Assembly: GCF_013449725.1 (NCBI RefSeq)
Contig: NZ_JACCFF010000001.1
Coordinates: forward strand, 806,001-870,000
Direction of reading: 5' to 3'
Source: Mycobacteroides sp. LB1
Lineage (GTDB): Bacteria > Actinomycetota > Actinomycetes > Mycobacteriales > Mycobacteriaceae
DNA length: 64,000 nucleotides
Notes under the pieces: model-generated
What the model was told of the DNA's origin: nothing
The model's database searches: none
What the model saw: the letters and a program-made list of their open reading frames with translations, nothing else
Part shown: in pieces, positions 27,760-36,283 of the stretch
Numbering within the stretch: position 1 is the first letter of the stretch
Layout: each line of letters starts with the position of its first letter
Made by a program: the position numbers and the translations under genes

Positions 27760-28557
27760 TCAGTCCACGGGCGGCGAGAAGGTCGGCATGGCCTTGCCGC
27801 TCTTCCAGTGCTTCACCAGGCTCTGCGCCAGCTCGCGATAGGCCAGCGCACCCTTGTTCTTACGGCCTGCCAGCACCGATGCACCCGACGCGCTCGCCTC
27901 CGCGAACCGCACGGTCCTCGGGATCGGCGGTGCCAACACCGACAGCTCGTAGCGATCAGCCACGTCCAGCAGGACATCGCGACTATGGGTAGTCCGCGAG
28001 TCGTACAGCGTCGGCAGCGCACCGAGCAGCGTCAACCGCGGATTGGTGATCTGCTGGACATCGGTGACCGTCCGCAAGAATTGACCGACACCTCGGTGCG
28101 CCAGCGTCTCGCACTGCAGCGGCACCATCACGGAGTCAGCGGCCGTCAAGCCATTCAGGGTCAGCACACCCAGCGACGGCGGGCAGTCGATGATCACCAC
28201 ATCGAACTCATCCCCCAACGATTCGAGCGCCCGCTTCAGCGCGTACTCACGCCCGGCCCGCATCAACAGCATCGCCTCGGCACCGGCCAGGTCGATGTTC
28301 GCGGGCAGCAGCGTCAGATCCTCGCTGGTGGTGACCAGTGCCTCCTTGATATCGGCCTGCCCCAGCAGCACGTCGTGCACCGAGACCCCCAGCCGGTCCG
28401 GGTCCTGCCCCAGCGAGAACGTCAGGCAGCCCTGTGGATCCAGGTCGACCAGCAGAACCTTCTTGCCGGCCTGCGCCAAGGCCGCACCCAGCGACGCGAC
28501 CGTCGTGGTTTTCGCTACCCCACCCTTTTGATTGGCTACCGCCAGCACCCGAGTCAC
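27760..28557 (-). CDS. ParA/MinD-family ATPase (Rv3213c homologue)
   Basis: 265 residues from a GTG at 28557. The protein opens VTRVLAVANQKGGVAKTTTV, the deviant Walker A motif of ParA proteins, with VDLDPQGCLTF (switch I) and VVIIDCPPSLGVLTLNGL (Walker B). It is a second ParA-like protein rather than the parAB partner near oriC, since no ParB gene adjoins it. Roles in partitioning or positioning of cargo are typical of the family. The additional upstream codons to 28635 are not conserved and overlap the divergent gpm2 promoter. Confidence 0.88.
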   Translation of the reverse strand: MTRVLAVANQKGGVAKTTTVASLGAALAQAGKKVLLVDLDPQGCLTFSLGQDPDRLGVSVHDVLLGQADIKEALVTTSEDLTLLPANIDLAGAEAMLLMRAGREYALKRALESLGDEFDVVIIDCPPSLGVLTLNGLTAADSVMVPLQCETLAHRGVGQFLRTVTDVQQITNPRLTLLGALPTLYDSRTTHSRDVLLDVADRYELSVLAPPIPRTVRFAEASASGASVLAGRKNKGALAYRELAQSLVKHWKSGKAMPTFSPPVD

Positions 28558-28617
28558 GCCCACATACTGGCACGCCGAAGATGATCGCGACGGAAGTCGG
28601 TACGGCACAATCAAGCT

Positions 28618-29229
28618 GTGCCCACCCCCCAACACCGAATGTTGTTGCTACGCCATGGTGAAACTGAGTGGTCAAAAATCGGCAGACATACCGGGCGCAC
28701 CGACCTGGACCTCACCGAAACCGGTCGCGCCCAGGCCGTGGCGGCACGCGAGGTGCTGGGCAATCTTGACCTGATTGATCCGCTGGTCCTGAGCAGTCCA
28801 CGCAAGCGCGCGATCCAGACAGCAGAGCTGGCAGGTCTCACAGTCGGCGCCATCGAAGAGGACCTCGCCGAATGGGACTACGGCGACTACGAGGGTCTGA
28901 CGACCCCGCAGATCCGTGAGGACGACCCGGGCTGGTTGGTGTGGACACACGGCTGCCCTGGCGGCGAGTCGGTGGCTCAGGTCCAAGCCCGCGCCGATCG
29001 GGTGATCGCCACGATCGCCGCCGAGCTCGCCCAACGCGATGTGCTCCTGGTGGGCCATGGCCATTTCTCCCGCTCCCTCATGACCCGGTGGATCGATCTT
29101 CCGCTGGAAGAGGGCACCCGACTTGGTATGGCCACGGCCTCAGTCGCGGTGGGCGGGCACGAGCACGGTCAGCGCCAGGTGGCCGCACTCGGACTGACCG
29201 GCTACCGGCACCCGGTACCGTCAATCTGA
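28618..29229 (+). CDS. gpm2: Histidine phosphatase / phosphoglycerate mutase-like Gpm2
   Basis: 203 residues, GTG start. LLLRHGETEWSKIGRHTGRT carries the catalytic RHG (His 13) of the histidine phosphatase superfamily. A later VGHGHFSRSL supplies the second His, and SSPRKRAIQTAEL the phosphate pocket. The M. tuberculosis homologue Rv3214 acts mainly as an acid phosphatase despite the mutase name. It is divergent from parA with about 60 bp between, and directly followed by entC (1 bp apart). Confidence 0.88.
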   Translation: MPTPQHRMLLLRHGETEWSKIGRHTGRTDLDLTETGRAQAVAAREVLGNLDLIDPLVLSSPRKRAIQTAELAGLTVGAIEEDLAEWDYGDYEGLTTPQIREDDPGWLVWTHGCPGGESVAQVQARADRVIATIAAELAQRDVLLVGHGHFSRSLMTRWIDLPLEEGTRLGMATASVAVGGHEHGQRQVAALGLTGYRHPVPSI

Positions 29230-29230
29230 C

Positions 29231-30340
29231 ATGACGGCCACCGGAATCCCCGCGCACCCACATTTCGTGATGTCGCGGGCCGCCGACGCGCTGTACGCGT
29301 ATGGCCACGAGACCGTCTACAACGACATCGCCACCGCCGCAGAAGCGCTGCGCGCCGGACGTCATCAGATGCTGGTAGGCGCACTGCCCTTTGACACCTC
29401 GAAACCGGCAGCGCTGACGGTGCCGGTGACGGTTCGACGCGGACAGCCCCAAGAGTTCTACGGCACCATGCCGAATATCGTTGTAAAACAACAGATACCG
29501 GAACCCGCCGAGCATCTACGGCGCGTCACCGAGGCCATCGAGGTGCTCCGCGATACCAACAGCGGGCTGTCCAAGGTGGTTCTTGCGCGCGTACTCGAAC
29601 TGCAGGCCGACGCGCCCGTGGACGCGTTGGTGCTGACACATCGGCTGATCCGAAACGACCCCGACGCCAACAGCTTTTGCGTGGACCTCTCCCCCGCGGG
29701 CGACCGATTTCGCGACCGCACCTTGGTGGGCTGCAGTCCCGAGCTGTTGGTGGAACGCCGCGGAGACATGGTGATCTGTCACCCCTTCGCCGGTTCCGCC
29801 CCACGGTCCAAGGATCCGTCACTGGATCGGCGCACGGCCGAAGACCTTGCGGGCTCACACAAGGATCGGCACGAACATTCAGTGGTGATCGATCAGCTGC
29901 GCGAAGACCTTGCATCGTTGTGCGTCGACGTCCAGGTCCCACCGGAACCGACCCTCAGTAGCACCGCGGCACTCTGGCATCTCAGCACATCCATCAGCGC
30001 TAGATTGCGCCAAAGCTCCACCACAGCACTCGATTTGGCGTTGGCTTTGCACCCGACCCCAGCGGTATGCGGCACGCCCACCGAATCGGCGGCCGATCTG
30101 ATCGCGCGCATTGAAGGCGAGCGCGGATTCTACGCCGGCGCGGCCGGCTGGTGTGACAGTTACGGGGACGGTCGATGGGTCGTCTCGATCCGTTGCGCCG
30201 AGCTTTCGGCCGACGAAACCTTCCTTCGCGCCTACGCCGGTGGCGGCCTGGTCGCCGAATCGGACCCGCAGGACGAACTATCGGAGACCACAGTCAAATT
30301 CCGGACCATACTGGCAGGGTTAGGAGCCGAGATTGAGTAG
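29231..30340 (+). CDS. entC: Isochorismate synthase EntC
   Basis: 369 residues with the chorismate-using domain. SGLSKVVLARVLEL, FAGSAPRSKD, HEHSVVIDQLREDLASLC, the active-site stretch LALHPTPAVCGTPTESAADL and FYAGAAGWCDSYGDGRWVVS are all typical. It isomerises chorismate to isochorismate, the entry to menaquinone; in mycobacteria salicylate for mycobactin is made by MbtI, so the menaquinone role is favoured. It is the homologue of Rv3215. The stop codon lies inside the first codons of the GNAT gene. Confidence 0.9.
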   Translation: MTATGIPAHPHFVMSRAADALYAYGHETVYNDIATAAEALRAGRHQMLVGALPFDTSKPAALTVPVTVRRGQPQEFYGTMPNIVVKQQIPEPAEHLRRVTEAIEVLRDTNSGLSKVVLARVLELQADAPVDALVLTHRLIRNDPDANSFCVDLSPAGDRFRDRTLVGCSPELLVERRGDMVICHPFAGSAPRSKDPSLDRRTAEDLAGSHKDRHEHSVVIDQLREDLASLCVDVQVPPEPTLSSTAALWHLSTSISARLRQSSTTALDLALALHPTPAVCGTPTESAADLIARIEGERGFYAGAAGWCDSYGDGRWVVSIRCAELSADETFLRAYAGGGLVAESDPQDELSETTVKFRTILAGLGAEIE

Positions 30341-30818
30341 CACCCAGATTCGCCGCGCCACCGAGGCTGACGTCCAGGCCATCGTCGGGCTCATTGAAGA
30401 CCTCGCGGAGTACGAGAAGGCGCGCGACGAATGCCTTATCACCGAAGAGCAGCTCCGAAAGGCGTTATTCGGTTCGACTCCAGCACTTTTCGCCCATGTC
30501 GCGGAGGTGGACGGAGTGGTCTGCGGCACCGCCGTCTGGTTTCTGAACTTCTCCACCTGGACCGGATACCACGGCATCTATCTTGAGGACCTGTACGTCA
30601 AACCAGAGCAGCGTGGCGCCGGGTTGGGCAAGGCGTTGTTATCGGCGCTGGCCGCCGAATGCGTGGCCAACGGCTACACGCGACTGGATTGGGCTGTGCT
30701 GGACTGGAACACACCGTCCATCAAGTTTTACGACTCGCTCGGCGCCAACCCGCAATCCGATTGGATCACCTACCGGCTGTCGGGGCCCGCACTGGCGGAG
30801 CTGGCCTCGGACCGCTGA
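30333..30818 (+). CDS. GNAT N-acetyltransferase (diamine acetyltransferase-like)
   Basis: 161 residues, TTG start overlapping entC by 8 bp. The GNAT acetyl-CoA motif reads GIYLEDLYVKPEQRGAGLG, followed by KALLSALAAECVANGYTRLD and WNTPSIKFYDSLGA. This order resembles spermidine/thialysine-type acetyltransferases, but the acceptor cannot be fixed. It is the positional homologue of Rv3216. Translational coupling with entC is suggested by the overlap. Confidence 0.83.
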   Translation: MSSTQIRRATEADVQAIVGLIEDLAEYEKARDECLITEEQLRKALFGSTPALFAHVAEVDGVVCGTAVWFLNFSTWTGYHGIYLEDLYVKPEQRGAGLGKALLSALAAECVANGYTRLDWAVLDWNTPSIKFYDSLGANPQSDWITYRLSGPALAELASDR

Positions 30819-30820
30819 GG

Positions 30821-31228
30821 TTATTCGGATTCGTCAGCGCCGATCTCGTCACCGGCGGCCCACATCTGGGCGGTGGGACTGAACAGCAGCGCTAGGGCGG
30901 CCACGGCGACGATCGCGATAGGCACGCCAAGTGCGGGTTGGTGCGACCCCACGGCCGCGTACCACGCGACGGGCAGTAGCAGCAGCTGCATCATCACGGC
31001 GATCCCTCTACCCCAACGTTTCCCTATGACGAGCGCAAGACCCCCCGCCAGTACCGCGGTGCCGAATATCGCAAACCAGGCCGCGGTGCCGTACCCGTTG
31101 ACCAGGTGCTGGTCCGCGCCGCTGGCCGCTCGCACCACCAGGACCACCGCGATCACCAAGCCCACGGCGCCTTCACCGGCAACAATCATCCCTGCGCGGC
31201 GAACGGTGTTCGGAACGGCTGTGGTCAC
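30821..31228 (-). CDS. Four-helix integral membrane protein (Rv3217c homologue)
   Basis: 135 residues, with hydrophobic segments GAVGLVIAVVLVVRAASG, AAWFAIFGTAVLAGGLALVI, GIAVMMQLLLLPVAWYAAVG and GVPIAIVAVAALALLF, and a short acidic tail. No enzyme motif is seen and the function is unknown. It ends 2 bp after the convergent GNAT gene and starts divergently from the lipid kinase gene, 43 bp away. Confidence 0.78.
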   Translation of the reverse strand: MTTAVPNTVRRAGMIVAGEGAVGLVIAVVLVVRAASGADQHLVNGYGTAAWFAIFGTAVLAGGLALVIGKRWGRGIAVMMQLLLLPVAWYAAVGSHQPALGVPIAIVAVAALALLFSPTAQMWAAGDEIGADESE

Positions 31229-31271
31229 ACGACAAGCCTAGGTGGGTCCAACCCGGCTAAGCTCATGCCCC

Positions 31272-32249
31272 GTGCGTGCGGTGCTCATAGTGAATCCCAA
31301 TGCCACGTCGACGACGGCGGCCGGCCGTGACCTGCTGGCTCATGCGCTGGAAAGCCGTGTGCACCTACAGGTTCTGCACACAGATCACCGCGGCCACGCC
31401 AGTGAGCTGGCTCGCCGAGCCGCCGACGAGGGTGCGGCGGTCATCGTCGTGCACGGTGGCGACGGCACGGTCAGCGAGGTGGTGAACGGACTACTGGGAC
31501 AGCCAGGGCACCCGGCGCCGGGTCCGCTGCCCGCCATCGCAGTGGTGCCGGGCGGATCAGCCAATGTGTTCGCCCGAACGCTGGGCATGTCCGCCGACCC
31601 CGTTCAGGCCACCAACCAAGTCGTCGATCTCCTGGACGAGCACCGCCGCGACCAGCGGCGATGGCGCCGAATCAGCCTTGGGCACTGCAGCGAGCGCTGG
31701 TTCATCTTCAACGCGGGTATGGGTCTGGACGGCGAGGTGGTCGCCGCAATGGAGGCCCACCGCAACAAGGGCAAGCAGGTCACAGCGGGGCGCTACGTGA
31801 CGCGCGCGGTGCTGAGCTTCTTTCGCGCCGCACGACGCCAGCCGACGCTCACGGTTGAGCTGCCCGGCCACGAGCCCCAAGCGGGCGTCCATTTCGCCTT
31901 CATCAGCAATTCCAATCCGTGGACATATGCCAACGAGCGCGCCATCTGGACGAATCCGGGCACCGGTTTCGAGAGCGGTCTGGGCCTATTCGCGTCAAAG
32001 AGCATGAACGTGATGCCGAATCTGGGCCTGGTTCGGCACATGGTGGGCGCACCGCGCCCCGACCGTCCGGCGGCCCGGCACCTGCTGCGCGAAGACGACC
32101 TCCCGTGGGTGCGGGTGCGCTCGTCGGCGCCGATCGCCACGCAGGTCGACGGTGATTTCCTTGGGATGCGCAGCGACCTGACATTCACCGCCGTACCCGA
32201 CGTTCTCGACGTGGTGGCCCCGGCAAAACCCGCCGACACGCCTTCCTGA
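31272..32249 (+). CDS. Diacylglycerol/lipid kinase catalytic domain protein (Rv3218 homologue)
   Basis: 325 residues from a GTG at 31272. The opening VRAVLIVNPNATSTTA and the nucleotide motif VVHGGDGTVSEVVNG define the diacylglycerol/sphingosine kinase family. VVPGGSANVFARTLG and FNAGMGLDGEVVAAME follow. The family phosphorylates lipid hydroxyls using ATP; the lipid here is unknown. Upstream codons to 31242 lack similarity. Confidence 0.86.
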   Translation: MRAVLIVNPNATSTTAAGRDLLAHALESRVHLQVLHTDHRGHASELARRAADEGAAVIVVHGGDGTVSEVVNGLLGQPGHPAPGPLPAIAVVPGGSANVFARTLGMSADPVQATNQVVDLLDEHRRDQRRWRRISLGHCSERWFIFNAGMGLDGEVVAAMEAHRNKGKQVTAGRYVTRAVLSFFRAARRQPTLTVELPGHEPQAGVHFAFISNSNPWTYANERAIWTNPGTGFESGLGLFASKSMNVMPNLGLVRHMVGAPRPDRPAARHLLREDDLPWVRVRSSAPIATQVDGDFLGMRSDLTFTAVPDVLDVVAPAKPADTPS

Positions 32250-32665
32250 GCCCGACTCGACGCGCAATAGTGTTGGGCGCCAGTCCGTTCCAGCCACAGC
32301 CGACTCACAGGCACAAGGCGATCCACGTCACATCGGGGCCGAATCAGGCGTACTACATTGCGTAGTCATGTCCCTCGAGGTCGTGACGTTACTCACGGGT
32401 AGCGGTTGACGACCTGGGAAAATAGGTGAATATCGCCAGATTCAAGGCGTAGATTGGATAAGTGTAGTACAAACGATTATGGAGTCCGCGGACACCACCC
32501 CTGAGTGAGATTGACCACGTGTTAACTCACGCTATTGACTTCTGCTGAGCTTGTGAAACGATCGGAAGCAACAGTGCAGAAACATTTGGTACGCACGCGT
32601 TAACAGCCGAAAAACATTCATCTCGTGCGCTTTGTGGCGCGCACGCAACAAGGGAGTGCACAACT
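32250..32665. other. 416-bp gene-free regulatory region upstream of whiB1
   Basis: No convincing reading frame is present. The region holds an AT-richer core (about 32400-32480), an inverted repeat ACTAC-5 bp-GTAGT (32352-32366) and a CRP-like site (32504-32519). A TTGACT at 32535-32540 could serve as -35 for a start near 32570. The length and position match the long regulated leader expected of whiB1. Confidence 0.55.
32504..32519 (+). promoter_or_regulatory. CRP (cAMP receptor protein) binding site of whiB1
   Basis: The 16-mer AGTGAGATTGACCACG matches the M. tuberculosis whiB1 CRP site (AGTGA-N6-CCACG) in both conserved halves. It lies 146 bp before the whiB1 start. In M. tuberculosis Rv3676 (Crp) acts through this site to control whiB1 in response to cAMP. 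The identity here rests on that comparison from memory. Confidence 0.6.
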
Positions 32666-32920
32666 ATGGATTGGCGCCATAAGGCGGTCTGTCGCGACGA
32701 GGATCCTGAGCTGTTTTTCCCGGTAGGGAACAGTGGACCGGCCCTCGCGCAGATTGCTGACGCAAAGCTCGTCTGCAACCGCTGTCCGGTGACAACCGAA
32801 TGTCTCACCTGGGCACTGGAATCCGGCCAAGACGCCGGCGTGTGGGGCGGCCTCAGCGAAGATGAACGTCGCGCTCTCAAGCGCCGCAACGCTCGCGCCC
32901 GCGCTCGTAGCTCCGTCTAA
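32666..32920 (+). CDS. whiB1: WhiB1, [4Fe-4S] NO-responsive transcription regulator
   Basis: 84 residues. Four cysteines (9, 37, 40, 46) in the pattern C-x27-CNRC-x5-C hold the [4Fe-4S] cluster. GVWGGLSEDERR is the WhiB turn, and KRRNARARARSSV is the basic DNA-binding tail. WhiB1 is essential in M. tuberculosis and its cluster reacts with nitric oxide, changing DNA binding and contact with SigA. A strong terminator follows directly, so it is monocistronic. Confidence 0.95.
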   Translation: MDWRHKAVCRDEDPELFFPVGNSGPALAQIADAKLVCNRCPVTTECLTWALESGQDAGVWGGLSEDERRALKRRNARARARSSV

Positions 32921-32933
32921 CGCCGCAGCAATC

Positions 32934-32967
32934 AGAACCCGGCACACAAAATTTGGTGCCGGGTTCT
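32934..32967 (+). terminator. Intrinsic terminator after whiB1
   Basis: A perfect 12-bp stem AGAACCCGGCAC / GTGCCGGGTTCT with a 10-nt loop, 13 bp after the whiB1 stop. The right arm ends in TTCTTT. It could also serve the convergent pdtaS transcript. Confidence 0.8.
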
Positions 32968-33001
32968 TTGCTGCGCGGTGTCGAATTACGTGGGGCTGTC
33001 G

Positions 33002-34492
33002 CTAGGCCATCAAGCGGGCACGTCTACCCAGCGGAACGCGCAGCACCGCATTGGTTCCGCCCTCTGGATCGCTGCGCATATCCAGTGAACCGTCAATCTC
33101 CGCCGATACCAGTGTCCTGACGATCTGCAGACCTAAGCGGTCGGACGTCTCGACACTGAATCCGTCAGGCAGTCCCCGGCCGTCATCGTGGACGACAACA
33201 TCAAGCCAGCGCGCCGATCGCTCGGCCCTGATAACCACCTGCCCGTGCGCACCCTCTTCGAAGGCATGCTCGATGGCGTTCTGAACCAACTCGGTGATCA
33301 CCATGATCAACGGTGTCGCGCGGTCGGAGTCGAGCACCCCCAGCGCGCCCTCGCGGGAGACACGCACCTTGGTGTCGACGGTGGCCACATCGGTCATAAT
33401 CGGCATGATCCGGTCGATCACCTCGTCGAGGTTGACCTCCTCGTCCACCGACATCGACAACGCGTCATGCACCAGCGCGATGGACGACACTCGACGAACC
33501 GACTCGAAAAGCGCTTCGCGGGCTTCCTCGTTCTGTGTGCGCCGGGCCTGTAGCCGCAGCAGCGCCGCCACCGTCTGCAAGTTGTTCTTCACCCGGTGGT
33601 GGATCTCACGGATGGTCGCGTCCTTGGATAGCAGCGCCCGGTCGCGGCGCTTGACCTCGGTCACATCGCGGGTCAGTAGCAGCGCCCCCACCGATGCACC
33701 GCGCGCAATGAGTGGCAGCGTACGGATGAGCACCGCGGCACCGCGTGCGTCGACCTCCATGCGCATACTGGGGCCGCCCGCCAGCAGGTCGCGAAGATGC
33801 GCGGCCAGCTCCTGCCCTTCGAACGGGTCGGAGATCAACGGTTTGGTGACATCCATGAGGTTGTGACCCTGTAGGTCGCTGACCAGCCCCATGCGGTGAT
33901 AGGCCGATAGCGCGTTGGGGCTCGCATAGCCGACCTCACCGGCGACATTGAGCCGGATGAAGCCGTCGCCCACGCGGGGGCTGGAGCGAGACATGGCCTG
34001 ATCAGCCACGTTCGGGAAGGTGCCCTCAGTCAGCATCAGCAGCAGATCGACCGCGCACTCAAGATATGCGCGTTCAAGCGCGCCCTTTTTGAGCCGGGCC
34101 GCCACCGCGGTTTGATGTGTCAACACCGCCACAGTCCGGTCGCCGCAGCGCACCGGAACCGCCTGAACGTTGAGTTCGGAGGCCTGCTCGGTCAGATCCG
34201 AATCGCTTTCGCGCTCAATGGAACCCGATGCGAACGCAGCTTCCACCAGTGGAACGTCCGCGATTTTGGCAACGGTGCCGACGGCGTCGTTGTCGATAAT
34301 CGTCGGCGCCGTATTGGGCCGACACTGGGCGACGCACACGAACGCGTCATCATCGCGGCGCACCCACATCAGGTAGTCGGCGAAGGAAAGGTCCGCGAGC
34401 AGCTGCCATTCGGCCACCACGGCATGCAGGTGATCGACAGCATCGCCGGGCAGCATGGTGTGTTCTGCCAGCAGGTCACCGAGAGTGGACAT
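33002..34492 (-). CDS. pdtaS: Two-component sensor histidine kinase PdtaS
   Basis: 496 residues, soluble. A GAF-like domain (about 1-150) and a PAS domain (about 180-290) precede the dimerisation/phosphoacceptor helix EIHHRVKNNLQTVAALLRLQ, typical of HisKA_2 kinases; the first His of the motif is the likely phosphosite. The ATPase part has TELVQNAIEHAFEE and HDDGRGLPDGF. In M. tuberculosis Rv3220c phosphorylates PdtaR (Rv1626), an ANTAR RNA-binding antiterminator encoded elsewhere, as here. It responds to copper and NO in that species. ATG start at 34492. Confidence 0.93.
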   Translation of the reverse strand: MSTLGDLLAEHTMLPGDAVDHLHAVVAEWQLLADLSFADYLMWVRRDDDAFVCVAQCRPNTAPTIIDNDAVGTVAKIADVPLVEAAFASGSIERESDSDLTEQASELNVQAVPVRCGDRTVAVLTHQTAVAARLKKGALERAYLECAVDLLLMLTEGTFPNVADQAMSRSSPRVGDGFIRLNVAGEVGYASPNALSAYHRMGLVSDLQGHNLMDVTKPLISDPFEGQELAAHLRDLLAGGPSMRMEVDARGAAVLIRTLPLIARGASVGALLLTRDVTEVKRRDRALLSKDATIREIHHRVKNNLQTVAALLRLQARRTQNEEAREALFESVRRVSSIALVHDALSMSVDEEVNLDEVIDRIMPIMTDVATVDTKVRVSREGALGVLDSDRATPLIMVITELVQNAIEHAFEEGAHGQVVIRAERSARWLDVVVHDDGRGLPDGFSVETSDRLGLQIVRTLVSAEIDGSLDMRSDPEGGTNAVLRVPLGRRARLMA

Positions 34493-34596
34493 CCATACCC
34501 CTTACGCCGAGTAGTCCCCCGCAAGCGAGGGACCCCAGCGGACGTTTCGCAATCCGACAGGAATGTAGGACTGAGCGTCTGCTCGCGAAACGAAAA

Positions 34597-34815
34597 TCAG
34601 TCGTCGATGACAGCGATCAGGTGGCCGGCTTGAATCACATCGCCCACCGACACGCTCACGTCACTGATGGTCCCTGCCACCTCGGCCAGTACCGGGATCT
34701 CCATCTTCATGGATTCCAGCAGGACAATGGTGTCACCTTCGGCGATCTGATCACCCGTCTTGACGAGCACTTCCAGCACGCTGGCCACGATCTCGGCGTG
34801 TACTTCCTCGGCCAT
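34597..34815 (-). CDS. Biotinylated carrier protein TB7.3 (Rv3221c homologue)
   Basis: 72 residues, essentially one biotinyl/lipoyl domain. LLESMKMEIPVLAE carries the biotin-accepting Lys in the ESMKM motif, flanked by GDQIAEGDTI and SVGDVIQAGHLIAVIDD. It is a free-standing biotin carrier that may serve acyl-CoA carboxylases. It lies upstream of pdtaS on the same strand, 104 bp apart. Confidence 0.9.
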   Translation of the reverse strand: MAEEVHAEIVASVLEVLVKTGDQIAEGDTIVLLESMKMEIPVLAEVAGTISDVSVSVGDVIQAGHLIAVIDD

Positions 34816-35010
34816 CTGCGCGCCACCTCGCTCTCGTCAACATCCAGTTACCGGTCCTCAGTATCGAACCACACGCACGGCATCCACGCGTTCAACCACC
34901 CTCACCGGCATGAGAGAATGGATACATACACCAGCGCGCGCCTAGCGCGGATGGACTGTTATCGGGGTTGACACCCCGGAACCCGATCGACATATCCGAA
35001 GGAGATTCCC

Positions 35011-35085
35011 ATGGCCAAGCGTGGTCGCAAGAAGCGCAGCCGTAAGCACAACGCCGCTAACCACGGCAAGCGCCCCAACAGCTAA
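35011..35085 (+). CDS. Ribosomal protein bL37 (24 residues)
   Basis: A 25-codon gene. The peptide starts MAKRGRKKRSRKHNAANHGK and ends RPNS, extremely basic. It matches my recollection of the small 50S protein bL37 found in mycobacterial ribosome structures. AAGGAGA 8 bp ahead is a strong ribosome binding site. The stop codon overlaps the convergent rshA stop by 4 bp. Its size makes automated annotation miss it easily. Confidence 0.85.
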   Translation: MAKRGRKKRSRKHNAANHGKRPNS

Positions 35086-35378
35086 GAGTTGTCGGCCCGC
35101 TGCTGGATGACAGTAGTTTGGCTGATCTTGAATTTCAGACGCTCTCGTAGCCCGTCAGGTGCCTTATCTCCACCGCACTTGCGGGCTACGAGTGTTTTGA
35201 TCTGCTCTTCGATGCCGTAGTGCTGCAGGCAACCCGGGCATTCTTCGAGGTGATGCCGCAGCCGCGCGCTGCTCTCAGCGCTGCATTCGCCGTCAAGGAG
35301 AGTCCAGACCTCCGCGATCACCTCGGCGCAACCTGATACTTCGCAGTTGCCCGTGTCCTTAAGCTCACCGTCGGTCAT
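35082..35378 (-). CDS. rshA: Anti-sigma factor RshA (zinc-binding, redox-sensing)
   Basis: 98 residues. The ZAS motif HLEECPGC gives His 43, Cys 47 and Cys 50, the zinc ligands of redox-sensitive anti-sigma factors. Further cysteines at 12, 17 and 32 may act in switching. RshA binds SigH and releases it under oxidation or phosphorylation. Its ATG overlaps the sigH stop (ATGA), so the pair is translated together. The homologue is Rv3221A. Confidence 0.92.
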   Translation of the reverse strand: MTDGELKDTGNCEVSGCAEVIAEVWTLLDGECSAESSARLRHHLEECPGCLQHYGIEEQIKTLVARKCGGDKAPDGLRERLKFKISQTTVIQQRADNS

Positions 35379-36019
35379 GCCCGGCCCTCCGCCAACTCAT
35401 TCTTGCGCAGGAAGCCGCGATCCTTGGCCACTTCGGACAGCAATTCGCGCAGCTGCCGACGGCCACGGTGCAGCCGCGACATAACCGTGCCGATGGGGGT
35501 CTCCATGATCTCGGCGATCTCCTTGTAGGGGAAGCCTTCGACGTCCGCGTAGTACACGGCCATCCGGAATTCTTCCGGCAGCATATTCAACGCCGCCTTG
35601 ATCTCGTCATCAGGCAGTCCATCAAGTGCCTCGATCTCCGCTGACCGCAGCCCCGTAGAGGTGTGCTCGGCGTTCGCAGCCAGCTGCCAATCGGTGATTT
35701 CCTCGGTCGGATACTCCGCCGGCTGGCGCTGCTTCTTGCGATAGATGTTGATGTAGGTATTCGTGAGAATCCGGTACAGCCACGCCTTGAGGTTCGTGCC
35801 CTCTTTGAAGGTCCCGAACCCGGCGTATGCCTTGACCATCGTCTCCTGCACCAGGTCCTCGGCATCCGCGGGATTTCTGGTCATCCGCAACGCGGCACCG
35901 TAGAGCTGGTCCAGCAGCGGCAACGCGTCACGTTCGAACCGTGCGGTCCGCTCAGCCTCGGTCTCGACGTGACCTGGCGGCTGGGTATCGCCAACGGACG
36001 TATCGGCAGGGTCCCTCAT
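35375..36019 (-). CDS. sigH: ECF RNA polymerase sigma factor SigH
   Basis: 214 residues from the ATG at 36019; a GTG at 36028 would add three residues. Region 2 reads [20 protein letters not shown] and [20 protein letters not shown]. Region 4 reads [20 protein letters not shown] and [20 protein letters not shown]. SigH directs the response to heat and disulfide stress (thioredoxins, sigE, sigB, clp genes). The long in-frame extension to 36373 is not conserved and overlaps the promoter region. It is the first gene of a sigH-rshA operon. Confidence 0.94.
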   Translation of the reverse strand: MRDPADTSVGDTQPPGHVETEAERTARFERDALPLLDQLYGAALRMTRNPADAEDLVQETMVKAYAGFGTFKEGTNLKAWLYRILTNTYINIYRKKQRQPAEYPTEEITDWQLAANAEHTSTGLRSAEIEALDGLPDDEIKAALNMLPEEFRMAVYYADVEGFPYKEIAEIMETPIGTVMSRLHRGRRQLRELLSEVAKDRGFLRKNELAEGRA

Positions 36020-36164
36020 GCTGGTCACGGCGGTCCTTTCGGTAGCGACACCGACCATACGGATCGGCACCGACATCGGACGTTCGAGGCACGCCATTGT
36101 CACCTGCAATACCCCTTTCCGGGTTGAGGACCATAGTCTGCCCGTCTTTGCGGACAGACTTCTC

Positions 36165-36192
36165 AACACCGACGCATGCCGGGGTATTTCCC
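36165..36192 (-). promoter_or_regulatory. Candidate SigH-type autoregulatory promoter of sigH
   Basis: Minus strand GGGAAA (-35, 36187-36192), an 18-bp spacer and GTGTT (-10, 36165-36169). This approximates the SigH/SigE consensus GGAAY-N16-18-CGTT, and sigH is autoregulated in M. tuberculosis. The -10 is imperfect, so this is tentative. Confidence 0.35.
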
Positions 36193-36238
36193 AACGTATC
36201 TCCACTGTCAACTGGAAAATCAATGGACCTAGTCGGAT

Positions 36239-36261
36239 GCTCTTCGCGCAAGCGGCTCGTC
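36239..36261 (+). repeat. Dispersed 20-nt element, copy 3 (before ybaK)
   Basis: Plus strand CTCTTCGCGCAAGCGGCTCG then TC; one change from the core (CGTC for CATC). It ends 22 bp ahead of the ybaK GTG. Confidence 0.78.
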
Positions 36262-36283
36262 GTCGGGCATTACTGTCCAGTTC

